Below, in pieces: positions 9,878-19,854 of a stretch of DNA of 58,765 nt; positions within the stretch are counted from its first letter, which is position 1; every line of letters begins with the position of its first letter. The stretch is from Neisseria sp. (GTDB taxonomy: Bacteria > Pseudomonadota > Gammaproteobacteria > Burkholderiales > Neisseriaceae). The position numbers and the translations under genes are program-made. The notes beneath the pieces are model-generated. The model was given only the letters and a program-made list of their open reading frames with translations, had not been told where the DNA came from and made no database searches. The stretch covers positions 1 to 58,765 of the forward strand of contig NZ_JAUNHL010000010.1 of the NCBI RefSeq assembly GCF_030523955.1. Direction: 5' to 3'.

Positions 9878-10750
9878 ATGAAAGGTATCGTTCTGGCCGG
9901 CGGTTCAGGCACCCGCCTCTATCCCATTACCCGCGGCGTTTCCAAACAGCTGCTGCCGATTTATGACAAACCGATGGTTTATTACCCGATTTCCGTATTG
10001 ATGCTGGCAGGCATTCGCGACATTCTGGTGATTTCCACTCCTGATGACATGCCCGGCTATCAGCGCCTGCTCGGCGACGGTTCCGACTTCGGCATCAACA
10101 TCAGCTACGCCATCCAGCCCAGCCCCGATGGCTTGGCACAGGCTTTCCTGATTGGCGAAGAATTTCTCGACGGCGACAGCGCCTGTCTGATTTTGGGCGA
10201 CAACATCTACTTTGGCGAAAGCTTCGGCCGCAAGCTGGAGCAAGCCGCTAAGCGTGAAAACGGCGCCACTGTTTTCGGTTACCAAGTGGCCGACCCGGAA
10301 CGTTTCGGCGTAGTCGAATTTGATGAAAACTTCAAAGCCCTGTCTATCGAAGAAAAACCAGCCAAACCCAAGTCCAACTATGCAGTGACCGGCCTCTACT
10401 TCTACGACAAAACCATTGTCGAAAAAGCCAAACAGGTCAAGCCGTCTGCCCGTGGCGAGCTGGAAATCACCAGCATCAACCAGATGTATTTGGAAGAAGG
10501 TACCTTGAATGTGGAACTGCTCGGTCGCGGCTTTGCCTGGCTCGATACCGGTACCCACGACAGCCTGATGGAAGCCGGCCACTTCGTGCAAACCATCGAA
10601 AGCCGTCAAGGCTTGAAAGTGGCCTGTTTGGAAGAGATCGCCTTCAACAAAGGCTGGCTGAATAAAGAACAACTGGCCGAGAAAATCAAACCGTTGGCCA
10701 AAACCGGTTACGGTCAATATCTGCAACGTCTTCTGGACAGTGCGCAATAA
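9878..10750 (+). CDS. rfbA: Glucose-1-phosphate thymidylyltransferase RfbA
   Basis: RfbA makes dTDP-glucose from glucose-1-phosphate and dTTP. The 290-aa product has the N-terminal nucleotidyltransferase signature [18 protein letters not shown], followed by [25 protein letters not shown] and [20 protein letters not shown]. An AGGAG ribosome site lies just upstream ('tcgaggagaaccc'). It is separated from rfbC by a DUS hairpin, which is unexpected inside an operon. Confidence 0.96.
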   Translation: MKGIVLAGGSGTRLYPITRGVSKQLLPIYDKPMVYYPISVLMLAGIRDILVISTPDDMPGYQRLLGDGSDFGINISYAIQPSPDGLAQAFLIGEEFLDGDSACLILGDNIYFGESFGRKLEQAAKRENGATVFGYQVADPERFGVVEFDENFKALSIEEKPAKPKSNYAVTGLYFYDKTIVEKAKQVKPSARGELEITSINQMYLEEGTLNVELLGRGFAWLDTGTHDSLMEAGHFVQTIESRQGLKVACLEEIAFNKGWLNKEQLAEKIKPLAKTGYGQYLQRLLDSAQ

Positions 10751-10752
10751 TA

Positions 10753-10786
10753 TTTTCAGACAGGCATCATAATGCCTGTCTGAAAA
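10753..10786. terminator. DUS inverted pair between rfbA and rfbC
   Basis: Fifteen-bp arms (10753-10767 and 10772-10786) surround a 4-nt loop and are followed by few T residues. It may attenuate rather than fully end transcription, because rfbC and the following genes continue on the same strand. Confidence 0.65.
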
Positions 10787-10804
10787 ACCGAAAGAAAGAG
10801 ATTT

Positions 10805-11341
10805 ATGCAAGTTATCGATACCAAAATTGCAGATGTCAAAATCATCCAACCGAAAGTATTCGGCGACGAACGCGGTTTCTTCTTGGAAACCTTCGAGAAA
10901 AACCGTTATCGCGAATTGCTGAATATTGATTTGGACTTCGTCCAAGACAACCATTCGCGCTCGCAAAAAGGCGTATTGCGCGGTCTGCACTTCCAAACCG
11001 TTAACCCGCAAGGTAAGTTGGTTCGCTGCGTACGCGGCGAAGTATTCGACGTAGCCGTCGACATCCGCCCCGACTCACCCACTTACGGCCAATGGGAAGG
11101 CGTAATCCTCAGCGAAGAGAACAAAACCCAATTTTGGGTACCGCCCGGTCTTGCGCACGGCTTTGTCGTCCTGAGCGATATTGCCGACTTCGAATACAAA
11201 TGCACCGATTATTACAATCCGCAAGCCGAGGGTTGCCTGATTTGGAATGACCCGGCGGTCGGCATCGAATGGCCGATTAGCGATCCCTTGTTGTCAGCCA
11301 AAGACAAACTGGGCAAAACCCTGAAAGAATTGAATTCCTAA
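10805..11341 (+). CDS. rfbC: dTDP-4-dehydrorhamnose 3,5-epimerase RfbC
   Basis: RfbC epimerises dTDP-4-keto-6-deoxyglucose at C3 and C5. The 178-aa cupin has PKVFGDERGFFLETFEK, the active-site region QDNHSRSQKGVLRGLHFQ (catalytic His) and WVPPGLAHGF. Ribosome site 'aaagaaagag' lies upstream. It completes rfbBAC. The same three genes without rfbD are known in region D of meningococcal cps loci. Whether L-rhamnose is made depends on a reductase elsewhere. Confidence 0.95.
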   Translation: MQVIDTKIADVKIIQPKVFGDERGFFLETFEKNRYRELLNIDLDFVQDNHSRSQKGVLRGLHFQTVNPQGKLVRCVRGEVFDVAVDIRPDSPTYGQWEGVILSEENKTQFWVPPGLAHGFVVLSDIADFEYKCTDYYNPQAEGCLIWNDPAVGIEWPISDPLLSAKDKLGKTLKELNS

Positions 11342-11455
11342 TTCATTAAAGCAGCATGACAACCCGCCAAGGCCGGCTTCCCATTCCCTAAATACCCGAA
11401 CCGGCCGACAGCTTCCCTTCATATTTTCATCAAGTAAATAAAGATTGGTAACACC

Positions 11456-12733
11456 ATGATGACACCTGAACAAATCAACTTGGCCGTAATCGGCTTAGGC
11501 TACGTCGGCCTGCCTTTGGCAGTCGAATTCGGCAAAAAACGCCCGGTAGTCGGCTTCGACATCCATCAAGGCCGTATCGAAGCCTTGAAAAAAGGCCACG
11601 ATGCCACTTTAGAGGTAGAAGACGAAGAGCTGGCTTCAGCCAAGCATTTGAGCTACACCTACAATCTGGACGATCTGAAAGCTTGTAACGTATTTATCGT
11701 TACCGTACCTACTCCTATCGACGAGCACAAAAAACCCGATCTGACTCCGTTGGTAAAAGCTTCCGAAACCATCGGTAAAGTACTGAAAAAAGGCGATATC
11801 GTCATTTACGAATCCACCGTTTACCCCGGCGCCACCGAAGAAGACTGCGTTCCCGTTCTGGAAAAAGTATCCGGCTTGAAATTCAACCAAGATTTCTTCG
11901 CCGGCTACAGCCCCGAGCGCATCAACCCGGGCGATAAAGAGCACCGCGTAACCACCATCCGTAAAGTTACTTCCGGTTCCACTCCCGAAGTAGCCGAAGT
12001 AGTCGACAAACTGTATAACGAAATCATTACTGTCGGCACCCACAAAGCCAGCAGCATCAAAGTAGCCGAAGCCGCCAAAGTGATTGAAAACACCCAGCGC
12101 GACCTGAACATCGCCCTGATCAACGAATTGGCGCTGATTTTCAACAAAATGGACATTGACACCGAGTCCGTATTACTGGCAGCCGGCACCAAATGGAACT
12201 TCCTACCCTTCCGTCCGGGCTTGGTCGGCGGTCACTGCATCGGCGTAGACCCCTACTACCTCACCCACAAAGCGCAAAGCATCGGCTATCACCCTGAAAT
12301 CATCTTGGCCGGCCGCCGCCTGAACGACAGCATGGGCGAATACGTAGCTTCCCAGTTGGTAAAATCATTGTTGAAAAAACGCATTCAAGTAGACGGTGCG
12401 AAAATCCTGTTGTTGGGTCTGACCTTTAAAGAAAACTGCCCCGACCTGCGCAACACCAAAGTTGTCGATATCATCAAAGAATTGAAAGAATACAATATCG
12501 AAGTCGATGTATACGATCCTTGGATTGATGCCGAAGAAGCACAACACGAATACGGTATCACCCCGATTGATTTTTTGGAAGACGGCAAATACGACGGTGT
12601 AATTTTGGCTGTGGCACACAAACAGTTCAAAGACATGGGTATCGATGCCATCCGCAAACTGGGCAAACCCGCCCACGTCGTGTATGACCTGAAATATCTG
12701 TTTGCTCCCGAGCAAACCGACTTGCGCCTGTAA
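11456..12733 (+). CDS. wbpO: UDP-N-acetyl-hexosamine 6-dehydrogenase (WbpO/TviB type)
   Basis: The 425-aa product belongs to the UDP-glucose/UDP-ManNAc dehydrogenase family and is very like P. aeruginosa WbpO and Salmonella TviB, which oxidise UDP-GalNAc or UDP-GlcNAc to the uronic acid. Features are [18 protein letters not shown] at the N-terminus, [27 protein letters not shown], and [20 protein letters not shown] with the catalytic Cys. Two adjacent ATGs are possible starts. The adjacent WbpP-like epimerase supports UDP-GalNAcA as the end product. Exact substrate preference cannot be read from the sequence. Confidence 0.9.
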   Translation: MMTPEQINLAVIGLGYVGLPLAVEFGKKRPVVGFDIHQGRIEALKKGHDATLEVEDEELASAKHLSYTYNLDDLKACNVFIVTVPTPIDEHKKPDLTPLVKASETIGKVLKKGDIVIYESTVYPGATEEDCVPVLEKVSGLKFNQDFFAGYSPERINPGDKEHRVTTIRKVTSGSTPEVAEVVDKLYNEIITVGTHKASSIKVAEAAKVIENTQRDLNIALINELALIFNKMDIDTESVLLAAGTKWNFLPFRPGLVGGHCIGVDPYYLTHKAQSIGYHPEIILAGRRLNDSMGEYVASQLVKSLLKKRIQVDGAKILLLGLTFKENCPDLRNTKVVDIIKELKEYNIEVDVYDPWIDAEEAQHEYGITPIDFLEDGKYDGVILAVAHKQFKDMGIDAIRKLGKPAHVVYDLKYLFAPEQTDLRL

Positions 12734-12747
12734 TACGGATGGAACTC

Positions 12748-13773
12748 ATGAACGCATACGAAACCATTCAAAAGCAATTGCAAGCAGAACCGAAAAAATG
12801 GCTGATCACCGGCGTAGCCGGTTTCATCGGTTCCAACCTACTGGAAACCCTGTTGAAATTGGATCAAACCGTTGTCGGTTTGGACAACTTCGCCACCGGC
12901 CACCAATACAATCTGGACGAAGTCAAAGGCGAAGTCACACCTGAGCAATGGGCGCGCTTTAACTTCATCGAAGGTGATATCCGCAACGTAGATACCTGCC
13001 ACCAAGCCTGCCAAGGCGTAGACTATGTACTGCACCAGGCAGCGCTCGGCTCGGTTCCCCGTTCGATCAACGATCCGATTACCACCAACAGCGCCAACAT
13101 CGACGGTTTCCTCAACATGTTGGTTGCCGCCCGCGACGCACAAGTGAAAAGCTTCACTTACGCCGCCAGTTCCTCCACTTACGGCGACCATCCCGGCTTG
13201 CCTAAAGTGGAAGACCGCATCGGCAAACCGTTGTCGCCCTATGCCGTTACCAAATATGTGAACGAGCTGTACGCCGAAGTTTTTGCCCGTACCTACGGCT
13301 TCAATTGTATCGGTCTGCGCTACTTTAACGTATTCGGCAAACGCCAGGACCCGAACGGTGCTTATGCGGCGGTGATTCCGAAGTGGACTTCAGCCATGAT
13401 CAAAGATGAAGACTTGTTCATCAACGGCGACGGCGAAACCAGCCGCGACTTCTGTTTCATTGAGAATACCGTTCAAGCCAACCTGCTGGCCGCAACTGTA
13501 CAAGCGGAAGAAGCACGCAATCAGGTATACAACGTCGCCGTTGGCGGCCGTACAACTCTGAACCAGCTGTTCTCCTACATCCGCGAGAGCTTGGGCGATA
13601 ACGGTATCCGGTATGAGAAAGATGCGATTTACCGCGACTTCCGCGCCGGCGATGTACGCCATTCCCAGGCAGATGTCAGCAAAGCCAACAACTTGCTGGG
13701 CTACGACCCGCAATACACCATCGAGCAAGGCATTAAAAAAGCCATGCCGTGGTATGTCGGTTTTTTGAAGTAA
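12748..13773 (+). CDS. wbpP: UDP-GlcNAc C4-epimerase (WbpP/TviC type)
   Basis: An extended SDR that interconverts UDP-GlcNAc and UDP-GalNAc (and their uronic acids). From ATG 12748 it is 341 aa, the length I recall for WbpP; an ATG three codons upstream is also open. Signatures are [20 protein letters not shown] near residue 18, [33 protein letters not shown], and the catalytic [12 protein letters not shown]. It lies 14 bp behind the dehydrogenase, so the pair is co-transcribed. With that gene it supplies UDP-GalNAcA to the glycan. Confidence 0.92.
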   Translation: MNAYETIQKQLQAEPKKWLITGVAGFIGSNLLETLLKLDQTVVGLDNFATGHQYNLDEVKGEVTPEQWARFNFIEGDIRNVDTCHQACQGVDYVLHQAALGSVPRSINDPITTNSANIDGFLNMLVAARDAQVKSFTYAASSSTYGDHPGLPKVEDRIGKPLSPYAVTKYVNELYAEVFARTYGFNCIGLRYFNVFGKRQDPNGAYAAVIPKWTSAMIKDEDLFINGDGETSRDFCFIENTVQANLLAATVQAEEARNQVYNVAVGGRTTLNQLFSYIRESLGDNGIRYEKDAIYRDFRAGDVRHSQADVSKANNLLGYDPQYTIEQGIKKAMPWYVGFLK

Positions 13774-13799
13774 ATATACTTTAGTAAGCAGTAAAAGTG

Positions 13800-13838
13800 T
13801 TTCAGACAGGCATCTGCTGGAGCGAGGCCTGTCTGAAA
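13800..13838. terminator. DUS inverted pair ending the nucleotide-sugar genes
   Basis: TTTCAGACAGGC at 13800-13811 pairs with GCCTGTCTGAAA at 13827-13838 (12-bp stem, 15-nt loop). It separates wbpP from the AT-rich flippase/polymerase block and forms the left DUS boundary of that block. Confidence 0.7.
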
Positions 13839-13999
13839 CCATAAATAACATACTCAATTGATATTAGCCGCCATATATTAATAATTAATAAAGCGCTTTT
13901 ATAAAAAGACCTGAAGTTTTATTGATAAAAGATTAAAAGATAAAGAATGTAATGTGAAAAGCATTACAACCTTTAGTTAGTTTAGAGAGTACGCTGAAT

Positions 14000-15277
14000 T
14001 TGAAACTCGCACATATTAGCTGGAACCTATTCGGATTGGTCTTACCTTTGCTGATTGCAATGGTTTCCCTCCCCCTCCTAATTTCCAGCATTGGTAATGA
14101 ACGCTTCGGCCTCTTAGCTCTTGCCTGGGGTATGATGAGCTACGCAGGTATTCTTGATCTTGGTATCGGACGTGCGCTGACCCAAATGGTCTCTCGCTTG
14201 AGAGGTCAGAAACAAACCCAAGAGGTTCCCGTTGTTTTGGCTACGGCCTCACGCATTACCATGACCGCAGGCCTTATCGGCAGCACCGCCATTGTTATTT
14301 TTGCCTTATTCGGAGGCGCCCAATTCGTAAAAACCGAACACATCCCTCTGGATGAAATCCGCAACTCGATTATTTTATTAGCCATCGCCTTACCGGCCCA
14401 AGCAATGAGTGCTACCTACCGCGGAATGAATGAAGCATATTTAAACTTCAAAGGCATCAGTATTTTGAGGGTAATATTGGGTACGCTCAATTTTGCAGGC
14501 CCTTTACTAATTTCTTTTTTCAGTACAAATCTAGCGTGGCTAATTGCCAGTTTAGTCGCCAGCCGCGTAGCAGCTTTATTGGTTTTCCGCCATCTGGCTT
14601 TAAGTTGTCTGAAAAACAATGAACCAGACTACACGCCAGCCGACTTGGTTTACTCCAAACAAACTGCCAAAACCTTATTCTCATTTGGCGGATGGGTAAC
14701 AGTGAGCAGCATTATCAGCCCTATGATGGTTCAAATGGACCGTTTTATGATTGCCAGCATGATTTCAGCAGCGGCAGTTACCGTGTATGTTGTTCCATAT
14801 GAATTGGTTGCCCAAAGCCTGATTTTAGTAGGTGCGATTTCATCTGTTATCTTTCCGACATTAACCCGTTTGATGCAAGAGCAACCGCAAGAGTGGTTAT
14901 CGTATTTTCAAACATGGTTGGTTCGCGTCGGCGGTATGATGCTTTTAGTGGCGCTGTTGATGATACTTTTAATGCCTTACATATTGGATATTTGGCTACA
15001 AGGTAATTTTGACCCTACCTCTGTTACCGTAGGACAAATTCTCTGTTTGGGCGTATTCTCCAACTCGGTAGGTGCTATGTATTACGCTTTACTGCATGCC
15101 CGTGGTAAGGCACATATTACAGCCAAAATTCATATGTTTGAATTACCGCTTTATCTAACCTTCCTTTATTTTGCTCTGCAACATTTTGGTGTTATCGGTG
15201 CTGCAATGGCTTGGTCCGCCAGAATGGCTTTAGATACAATTTTATTATCTCTAAATGCCAGAAGATTAAAATTTTAA
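14000..15277 (+). CDS. wzx: Lipid-linked oligosaccharide flippase (Wzx/PglF-like)
   Basis: The 425-aa integral membrane protein has many hydrophobic helices typical of the MOP/MATE polysaccharide flippases. It opens NLFGLVLPLLIAMVSLPLLI, followed by GLLALAWGMMSYAGILDLGIGRALTQ, a common Wzx block. Role: moving undecaprenyl-PP-linked repeat units across the inner membrane. The start is a TTG at 14000 with an 'agagag' ribosome site nine bases upstream; no earlier ATG fits. The position before glycosyltransferases and pgl genes also fits PglF, the flippase of Neisseria protein glycosylation; sequence alone does not separate the two. Confidence 0.85.
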   Translation: MKLAHISWNLFGLVLPLLIAMVSLPLLISSIGNERFGLLALAWGMMSYAGILDLGIGRALTQMVSRLRGQKQTQEVPVVLATASRITMTAGLIGSTAIVIFALFGGAQFVKTEHIPLDEIRNSIILLAIALPAQAMSATYRGMNEAYLNFKGISILRVILGTLNFAGPLLISFFSTNLAWLIASLVASRVAALLVFRHLALSCLKNNEPDYTPADLVYSKQTAKTLFSFGGWVTVSSIISPMMVQMDRFMIASMISAAAVTVYVVPYELVAQSLILVGAISSVIFPTLTRLMQEQPQEWLSYFQTWLVRVGGMMLLVALLMILLMPYILDIWLQGNFDPTSVTVGQILCLGVFSNSVGAMYYALLHARGKAHITAKIHMFELPLYLTFLYFALQHFGVIGAAMAWSARMALDTILLSLNARRLKF

Positions 15278-15356
15278 CTCATGCCATAGCTTGGCTCACT
15301 ACGATAAAGAAAACACATTACCTCACTAACTGGTAAGTCAATAAAGATTAAATAAT

Positions 15357-16529
15357 ATGAATAATTTAGTAATTTGTTTCTTGGTACTAATCGGCGTGAT
15401 GATGCCCACATCAACAGACGGGGTCATGCAGGCTGGTCGGATGGTTAACATGACCATGGCTCTGTTACCACTGTACGGCTATTTGTTACTCAAACAAAAG
15501 AAATACGACCCCGTTAACTTATTGATTGCAGTAGGGGTTGGTGTTCTTCTGACCTTGTTAACCATAACATCCCCATACCCTACTTATCGGTATGGTAATG
15601 GTTTGATGTTTATTGTGTTGTTTTCTTTATGTTTACTTAATAGCAATAAAAATCCGTTAGATCTTAAACCCTACTTAAGAACTTTATTCATTTTAAATAT
15701 ATTCTTTGCTGTTTTATCTTTCTTGATTATTTTCGATGTCCCTTTGGGTGTGGATTTTATTTACAACAATTATCAGGCCTTTTATCCTGAGCTGATTCCC
15801 AATATGTTATACCAGTCAAAGCCTGTAACGGTTTTTGGCACCCACTCTATTGCCGGTTTCTATAATTTTCTATTTTTCGTTACCAATTTGGCTTTATATA
15901 AATACACCAAGCAGATTTGGTATTTACTATTCGCCATTTGCTACATGGTATTTTTGTTCTGGCTGCAATCTTCAACGTCGCTTGTATTCTTCCTGATTGC
16001 GTTTATCGCATTGCAGTTTGAACTTTATAAAGCCCAGCGTTTTTTATTTTTCTTAACGCTGATCATCGAGTTATTCGCGTTGGTTCTGATCTATCAGACA
16101 ATTGGCGAAGTAATTGGTCAAACCCTTGACCATTTATTCTCCGAAGGAAATGGTTTGGGCGGACGCTATGCTGAAGGTGGTAATTTGGCCAACAACCTAA
16201 ACTATGTAATGAACAATCCTTTGGGAGGTATTGGATTTGGCTATACAACCGATTTTATGTTCGCAGATTCCGGCTATCTGGAATATGCCCTACGGGGTAG
16301 TATTCTCACCACGCTAGCAGTGCTGATTTCATTCAGCCGTTATATTTTCAGAAATGTCACTACCTCTTACCGGTATGTATTTCTGTTTGCTTACTTAGCA
16401 TTTGAAATCGGGTTCTCTAATATGCTTTATTACCGGACATTCGGCATCACTTTGTTTCTTATTGCCCTGTTTAATCAGATGCAACGCCATGAACAGTCCA
16501 AACTCAACACAGAGGCACATAAAATATGA
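15357..16529 (+). CDS. wzy: Polysaccharide polymerase (Wzy-like)
   Basis: A 390-aa protein with about ten or eleven predicted membrane helices and a longer extracytoplasmic loop around residues 125-165. Short motifs common in Wzy proteins are visible: GTHSIAGFYNFLFFV and NPLGGIGFGY. Low sequence conservation is normal for this family, so the call rests on topology and context (next to Wzx, glycosyltransferases and wza-wzb-wzc). It is strongly AT-rich with many T runs, consistent with transfer. It overlaps the next gene by four bases (ATGA at 16526). Confidence 0.75.
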   Translation: MNNLVICFLVLIGVMMPTSTDGVMQAGRMVNMTMALLPLYGYLLLKQKKYDPVNLLIAVGVGVLLTLLTITSPYPTYRYGNGLMFIVLFSLCLLNSNKNPLDLKPYLRTLFILNIFFAVLSFLIIFDVPLGVDFIYNNYQAFYPELIPNMLYQSKPVTVFGTHSIAGFYNFLFFVTNLALYKYTKQIWYLLFAICYMVFLFWLQSSTSLVFFLIAFIALQFELYKAQRFLFFLTLIIELFALVLIYQTIGEVIGQTLDHLFSEGNGLGGRYAEGGNLANNLNYVMNNPLGGIGFGYTTDFMFADSGYLEYALRGSILTTLAVLISFSRYIFRNVTTSYRYVFLFAYLAFEIGFSNMLYYRTFGITLFLIALFNQMQRHEQSKLNTEAHKI

Positions 16530-17473
16530 TCGATATTGTTTTCGTAAACTGGAACGCCGGGAAGTTATTGCAGGACGCCGTTGCCAGCATCATCAAATAC
16601 CATTCAGGCTTAGTGAGCAGTACCATTATTGTGGATAACAATTCTTCCGATAACTCCATTGCTTTGGTTGAAGAATTGGGTACCGACTTTCCGTTTGAAT
16701 TGAAAATTATCAAAAACGATACCAATAACGGTTTTGGCGCAGCCTGCAACCAAGGGGCTGCCGCAGGCAATGCCAAATATATTCTGTTTCTCAACCCCGA
16801 TGCCCAGTTATTCGAACACTCTTTAAGCGTGCCCTATAACTATATGGAACGCCCGGAAAACCAAGGAGTTGGTATTTGCGGCATACAATTGATAGAGGAA
16901 GATGGTCACGTCGCCCGCAGTTGCACGCGTTTCCCTTCGCTGAAAACGTTTACCGTCAATGCATTAGGATTAAACAAACTGCCTTTCTCCACCTTCAAAT
17001 CCATGCACATGCACATGGGCGACTGGGATCATTTGAGCACACGTGAAGTCGATCAAGTCATTGGTGCTTTTTACTTTATGCGCCGCAACTTATTCGAACA
17101 ACTGCGCGGTTTTGACGAACGATTCTTTGTATATTTTGAAGATCTAGATTTAGCCTACCGCACAAAACAAGCCGGCTATAAAAGCATGTATTTAGCTGAC
17201 ACCCAAGCTTTCCATGCCGGCGGGGGAACTTCCAGCCAAGTGAAAGCTACCCGTCTATTTTATTCTCTGCGCAGCCGGTTAATTTACAGCTTTACCCACA
17301 TGTCCAAACTTGAGGCCATCGGAATTACTTTAGTAACATTAATTGTCGAGCCAATTTCCCGTACGGTATTAAGCCTGATGAAAGGCTCAGTAGCTGATGT
17401 TAAAAACACTTGGGCCGGATACAGCATGCTGTGGAAAGCACTCCCGGCTATTCTGAAAGGACAAACCCGATGA
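16526..17473 (+). CDS. Family 2 glycosyltransferase (rhamnosyltransferase-like)
   Basis: A 315-aa GT-A fold enzyme of the COG1216 type, which includes rhamnosyltransferases such as WbbL. Visible motifs are VFVNWNAGKLL, VDNNSSDNSIAL (nucleotide site), NNGFGAACNQGAA, the metal-binding FLNPDAQ, and FDERFFVYFEDLDLAYR, which carries the probable catalytic acidic pair. A hydrophobic C-terminal stretch (about residues 260-295) may attach it to the membrane. It overlaps wzy upstream and the next glycosyltransferase downstream (ATGA), so the three are translationally coupled. Donor and linkage are unknown. Confidence 0.85.
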   Translation: MIDIVFVNWNAGKLLQDAVASIIKYHSGLVSSTIIVDNNSSDNSIALVEELGTDFPFELKIIKNDTNNGFGAACNQGAAAGNAKYILFLNPDAQLFEHSLSVPYNYMERPENQGVGICGIQLIEEDGHVARSCTRFPSLKTFTVNALGLNKLPFSTFKSMHMHMGDWDHLSTREVDQVIGAFYFMRRNLFEQLRGFDERFFVYFEDLDLAYRTKQAGYKSMYLADTQAFHAGGGTSSQVKATRLFYSLRSRLIYSFTHMSKLEAIGITLVTLIVEPISRTVLSLMKGSVADVKNTWAGYSMLWKALPAILKGQTR

Positions 17474-18537
17474 GAGTCCTGATGCTTACCAAATATGGTC
17501 AGCAAGGTGCCTCTTCACGCTTGCGTACCATACAATACCTGAGCTGGTTCGAGCAGGCCGGCATTCAATGCGACGTTTTCCCACTCATCAGCGATGAGGC
17601 CTTGAAAGCCAAGTACAACAAACAGTCTTATAACAGCAGTGAGTTAAGACAGGCCTATTGGAACCGTATCCGTTTACTGCTTTCCAACAAAAATCAATAC
17701 AGTTTGATTTGGATTGAGAAAGAAGCCTTACCATGGACTCCCGCTTGGTTTGAAAAACTATTGTTGTCCGGCATCCCTTATGTACTTGATTACGACGATG
17801 CACTATTTCACAACTACGACATGCACCGCCTGCCCATCGTACGCAAAATATTCGGCAAACGTCTTGATAAATTAATGGTAGGTGCCAGTCTTGTGGTTTG
17901 CGGCAATTATTATTTGGCCGATCGGGCCAAACATGCCGGTGCACGCTGGGTAGAAATCATCCCCACCGTAATTGATATTACCCGTTATCATGCCAGCGAA
18001 CAAAAAGCTCGCGAAGACAAACCGACTGTAGTTTGGATCGGTTCACCCTCTACCGCGAAATACGTGAAAGAAATCGCTCGCCCGCTGGCCGATCTTAACC
18101 GCCAAGTACCTTTTAAATTGCGCATTATTGGTGCCAATCTGAGTATCGACGGTGTCGACATCGAAAATCTACCTTGGACAGAAGACACCGAAGTACCATT
18201 AGTGGCCGAGAGTGACATTGGTATCATGCCACTGCCTGATACGCCGTGGACCAACGGCAAATGTGGTTATAAATTAATCCAATACATGGCATGCGGCCTG
18301 CCCGTAGTCGGATCAGATGTGGGTGCCAATAAAAATATCGTTGACGAAGGCGCCAACGGATTTCTCGTCAATAGCGATGAGCAATGGGTAGAAGCCCTGA
18401 AAACTCTGTTACAAAGCCCCGAATTACGCAAGCAATACGGCCATCAGGGACGGATCGATGCAGAAGAACGTTTCTGTGTACAAAAAACGGCGCCGCACTT
18501 GATTGAATTATTGCGCAAAGTTGCAACCGCTGCCTAA
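17470..18537 (+). CDS. Glycosyltransferase, GT-B fold (GT1/GT4 type)
   Basis: A 355-aa product from ATG 17470 (MRVLMLTKYGQQGASSRLR), which overlaps the previous stop by four bases; an upstream in-frame start is rejected. The C-terminal half has the donor-binding pattern VWIGSPSTAKYVKEI, PLPDTPWTNGKCGYKLIQYM and ACGLPVVGSDVGANKNIV, typical of GT-B retaining transferases. The N-terminal half is little conserved. The substrate is unknown; it presumably adds one sugar of the repeat unit. A DUS pair follows (18542-18623). Confidence 0.85.
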   Translation: MRVLMLTKYGQQGASSRLRTIQYLSWFEQAGIQCDVFPLISDEALKAKYNKQSYNSSELRQAYWNRIRLLLSNKNQYSLIWIEKEALPWTPAWFEKLLLSGIPYVLDYDDALFHNYDMHRLPIVRKIFGKRLDKLMVGASLVVCGNYYLADRAKHAGARWVEIIPTVIDITRYHASEQKAREDKPTVVWIGSPSTAKYVKEIARPLADLNRQVPFKLRIIGANLSIDGVDIENLPWTEDTEVPLVAESDIGIMPLPDTPWTNGKCGYKLIQYMACGLPVVGSDVGANKNIVDEGANGFLVNSDEQWVEALKTLLQSPELRKQYGHQGRIDAEERFCVQKTAPHLIELLRKVATAA

Positions 18538-18541
18538 ATAA

Positions 18542-18623
18542 TTCAGACAGGCTTCCATTTAACTTACATAACCAAGTTATATTGATTACTGACAATAGTC
18601 CATATTGGAACCATGCCTGTCTG
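18542..18623. terminator. Distant DUS inverted pair after the wzx-wzy block
   Basis: TTCAGACAGGC at 18542 and ATGCCTGTCTGAA ending near 18623 can pair, extended by TTCCA/TGGAA with a small bulge. The loop is about 45 nt. It forms the right DUS boundary of the wzx-wzy-GT block. Confidence 0.5.
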
Positions 18624-18660
18624 AAAACCAACCAACGACCATTAATCCATCGAGTACCGT

Positions 18661-19791
18661 ATGAAAAAATTCTTACTAATTGCCAGTTATGCCAACTCCC
18701 TGATCAACTTCCGCTGGGATTTGATTTGCGCCATTCAAGCCAAAGGCCTCGAAGTACATGTTGCAGCACCTGAAATTAACAATAATCCGGCTATTTTAGA
18801 AAAACTACGTAATAACGGCGTAATTGTGCATGATGTACCCATGCAGCGTACCGGTACCAATCCCGTACAGGATGTGAAAACACTGATTGCACTGCGCCAG
18901 TTAATGCAACGGATTCGTCCTGATTATGTGATGGCCTACACCATTAAGCCGGTAATTTACGGCATGCTGGCCGCTGCCTCCACTGGCGTTCCACATCGTG
19001 CCGCCCTGATTACCGGCTTGGGATACGCATTTCAAGACAGCGAAGGCAGTACCAAACAAAACCTGATTAAAAGCGTCACCCGTCAACTATATTCCCGTGC
19101 CCTCTCCGCTGCCGACTTAACTTTCTTCCAAAACGATGACGACCAAAAACTGTTTACCGACTTGGGCATTATCCGCCCCGGCCAAAATACTGTAGTGGTA
19201 AATGGTTCCGGCGTTAACACCGAAAAGTTTAGTGCCCAACCTTTACCCGAAGGTGATGAAGTTCACTTCCTGTTAATTGGCCGTCTATTGAAAGATAAAG
19301 GCGTGCGAGAGTATGTTGAAGCCGCCCGACAAGTCAAACAGCAATATCCGCAGGCTGTTTTCAATTTAGTTGGTTTTTTAGACTCCAATCCAAGTTCAGT
19401 TACCCAACAAGAACTCGACCAATGGGTAAACGACGGTACAGTAAAATTTTGGGGGAAGTTAGCTGACGTACGCCCCGCTATCAATGCGTGTCATGTTTTT
19501 GTTTTACCTTCTTATCGAGAAGGCACTCCACGTACCGTATTAGAAGCAATGGCCACTGGTCGTGCAATTATTACCACTGATGCTCCCGGTTGTCGTCAAA
19601 CCGTAGAGAATGGCTATAATGGCTGGCTTGTCCCAGTTCAGTCTGCAGACAAATTAGCAGAAGCCATGAAACGCTTCCTAAACGAACCTGCCCTTATAGA
19701 AAAAATGGGACAAGCCTCGTTAGAAATAGCTCGCAACAAATATGATGTTAACATCATCAACGATTTCATGTTGAATAAATTGAAAATTTGA
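18661..19791 (+). CDS. Family 4 glycosyltransferase (PglA/WbpY-like)
   Basis: A 376-aa GT-B enzyme. Its layout resembles C. jejuni PglA, which adds GalNAc to undecaprenyl-PP-bacillosamine: NFRWDLICAI near the start, AYTIKPVIYGMLAA, ITGLGYAFQD, VVNGSGVNTEKF, LIGRLLKDKGVREYVEAA and the donor motif FVLPSYREGTPRTVLEAMATGRAII. The adjacent initiating transferase and pglC/pglD-like genes favour a role as second transferase acting on the trideoxyhexose. That role is inference; the GT4 call is firm. One DUS lies just after the stop (19801). Confidence 0.85.
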   Translation: MKKFLLIASYANSLINFRWDLICAIQAKGLEVHVAAPEINNNPAILEKLRNNGVIVHDVPMQRTGTNPVQDVKTLIALRQLMQRIRPDYVMAYTIKPVIYGMLAAASTGVPHRAALITGLGYAFQDSEGSTKQNLIKSVTRQLYSRALSAADLTFFQNDDDQKLFTDLGIIRPGQNTVVVNGSGVNTEKFSAQPLPEGDEVHFLLIGRLLKDKGVREYVEAARQVKQQYPQAVFNLVGFLDSNPSSVTQQELDQWVNDGTVKFWGKLADVRPAINACHVFVLPSYREGTPRTVLEAMATGRAIITTDAPGCRQTVENGYNGWLVPVQSADKLAEAMKRFLNEPALIEKMGQASLEIARNKYDVNIINDFMLNKLKI

Positions 19792-19854
19792 ACATCATTA
19801 ATGCCTGTCTGAAACTTCTCAGATTAGTGTTTTATTAAAAAATTAGGACCTGTT

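Noticed and set aside
9905-11011. Long antisense open frame over rfbA and rfbC
   Set aside because: A shadow of two clear genes; composition typical of antisense translation.
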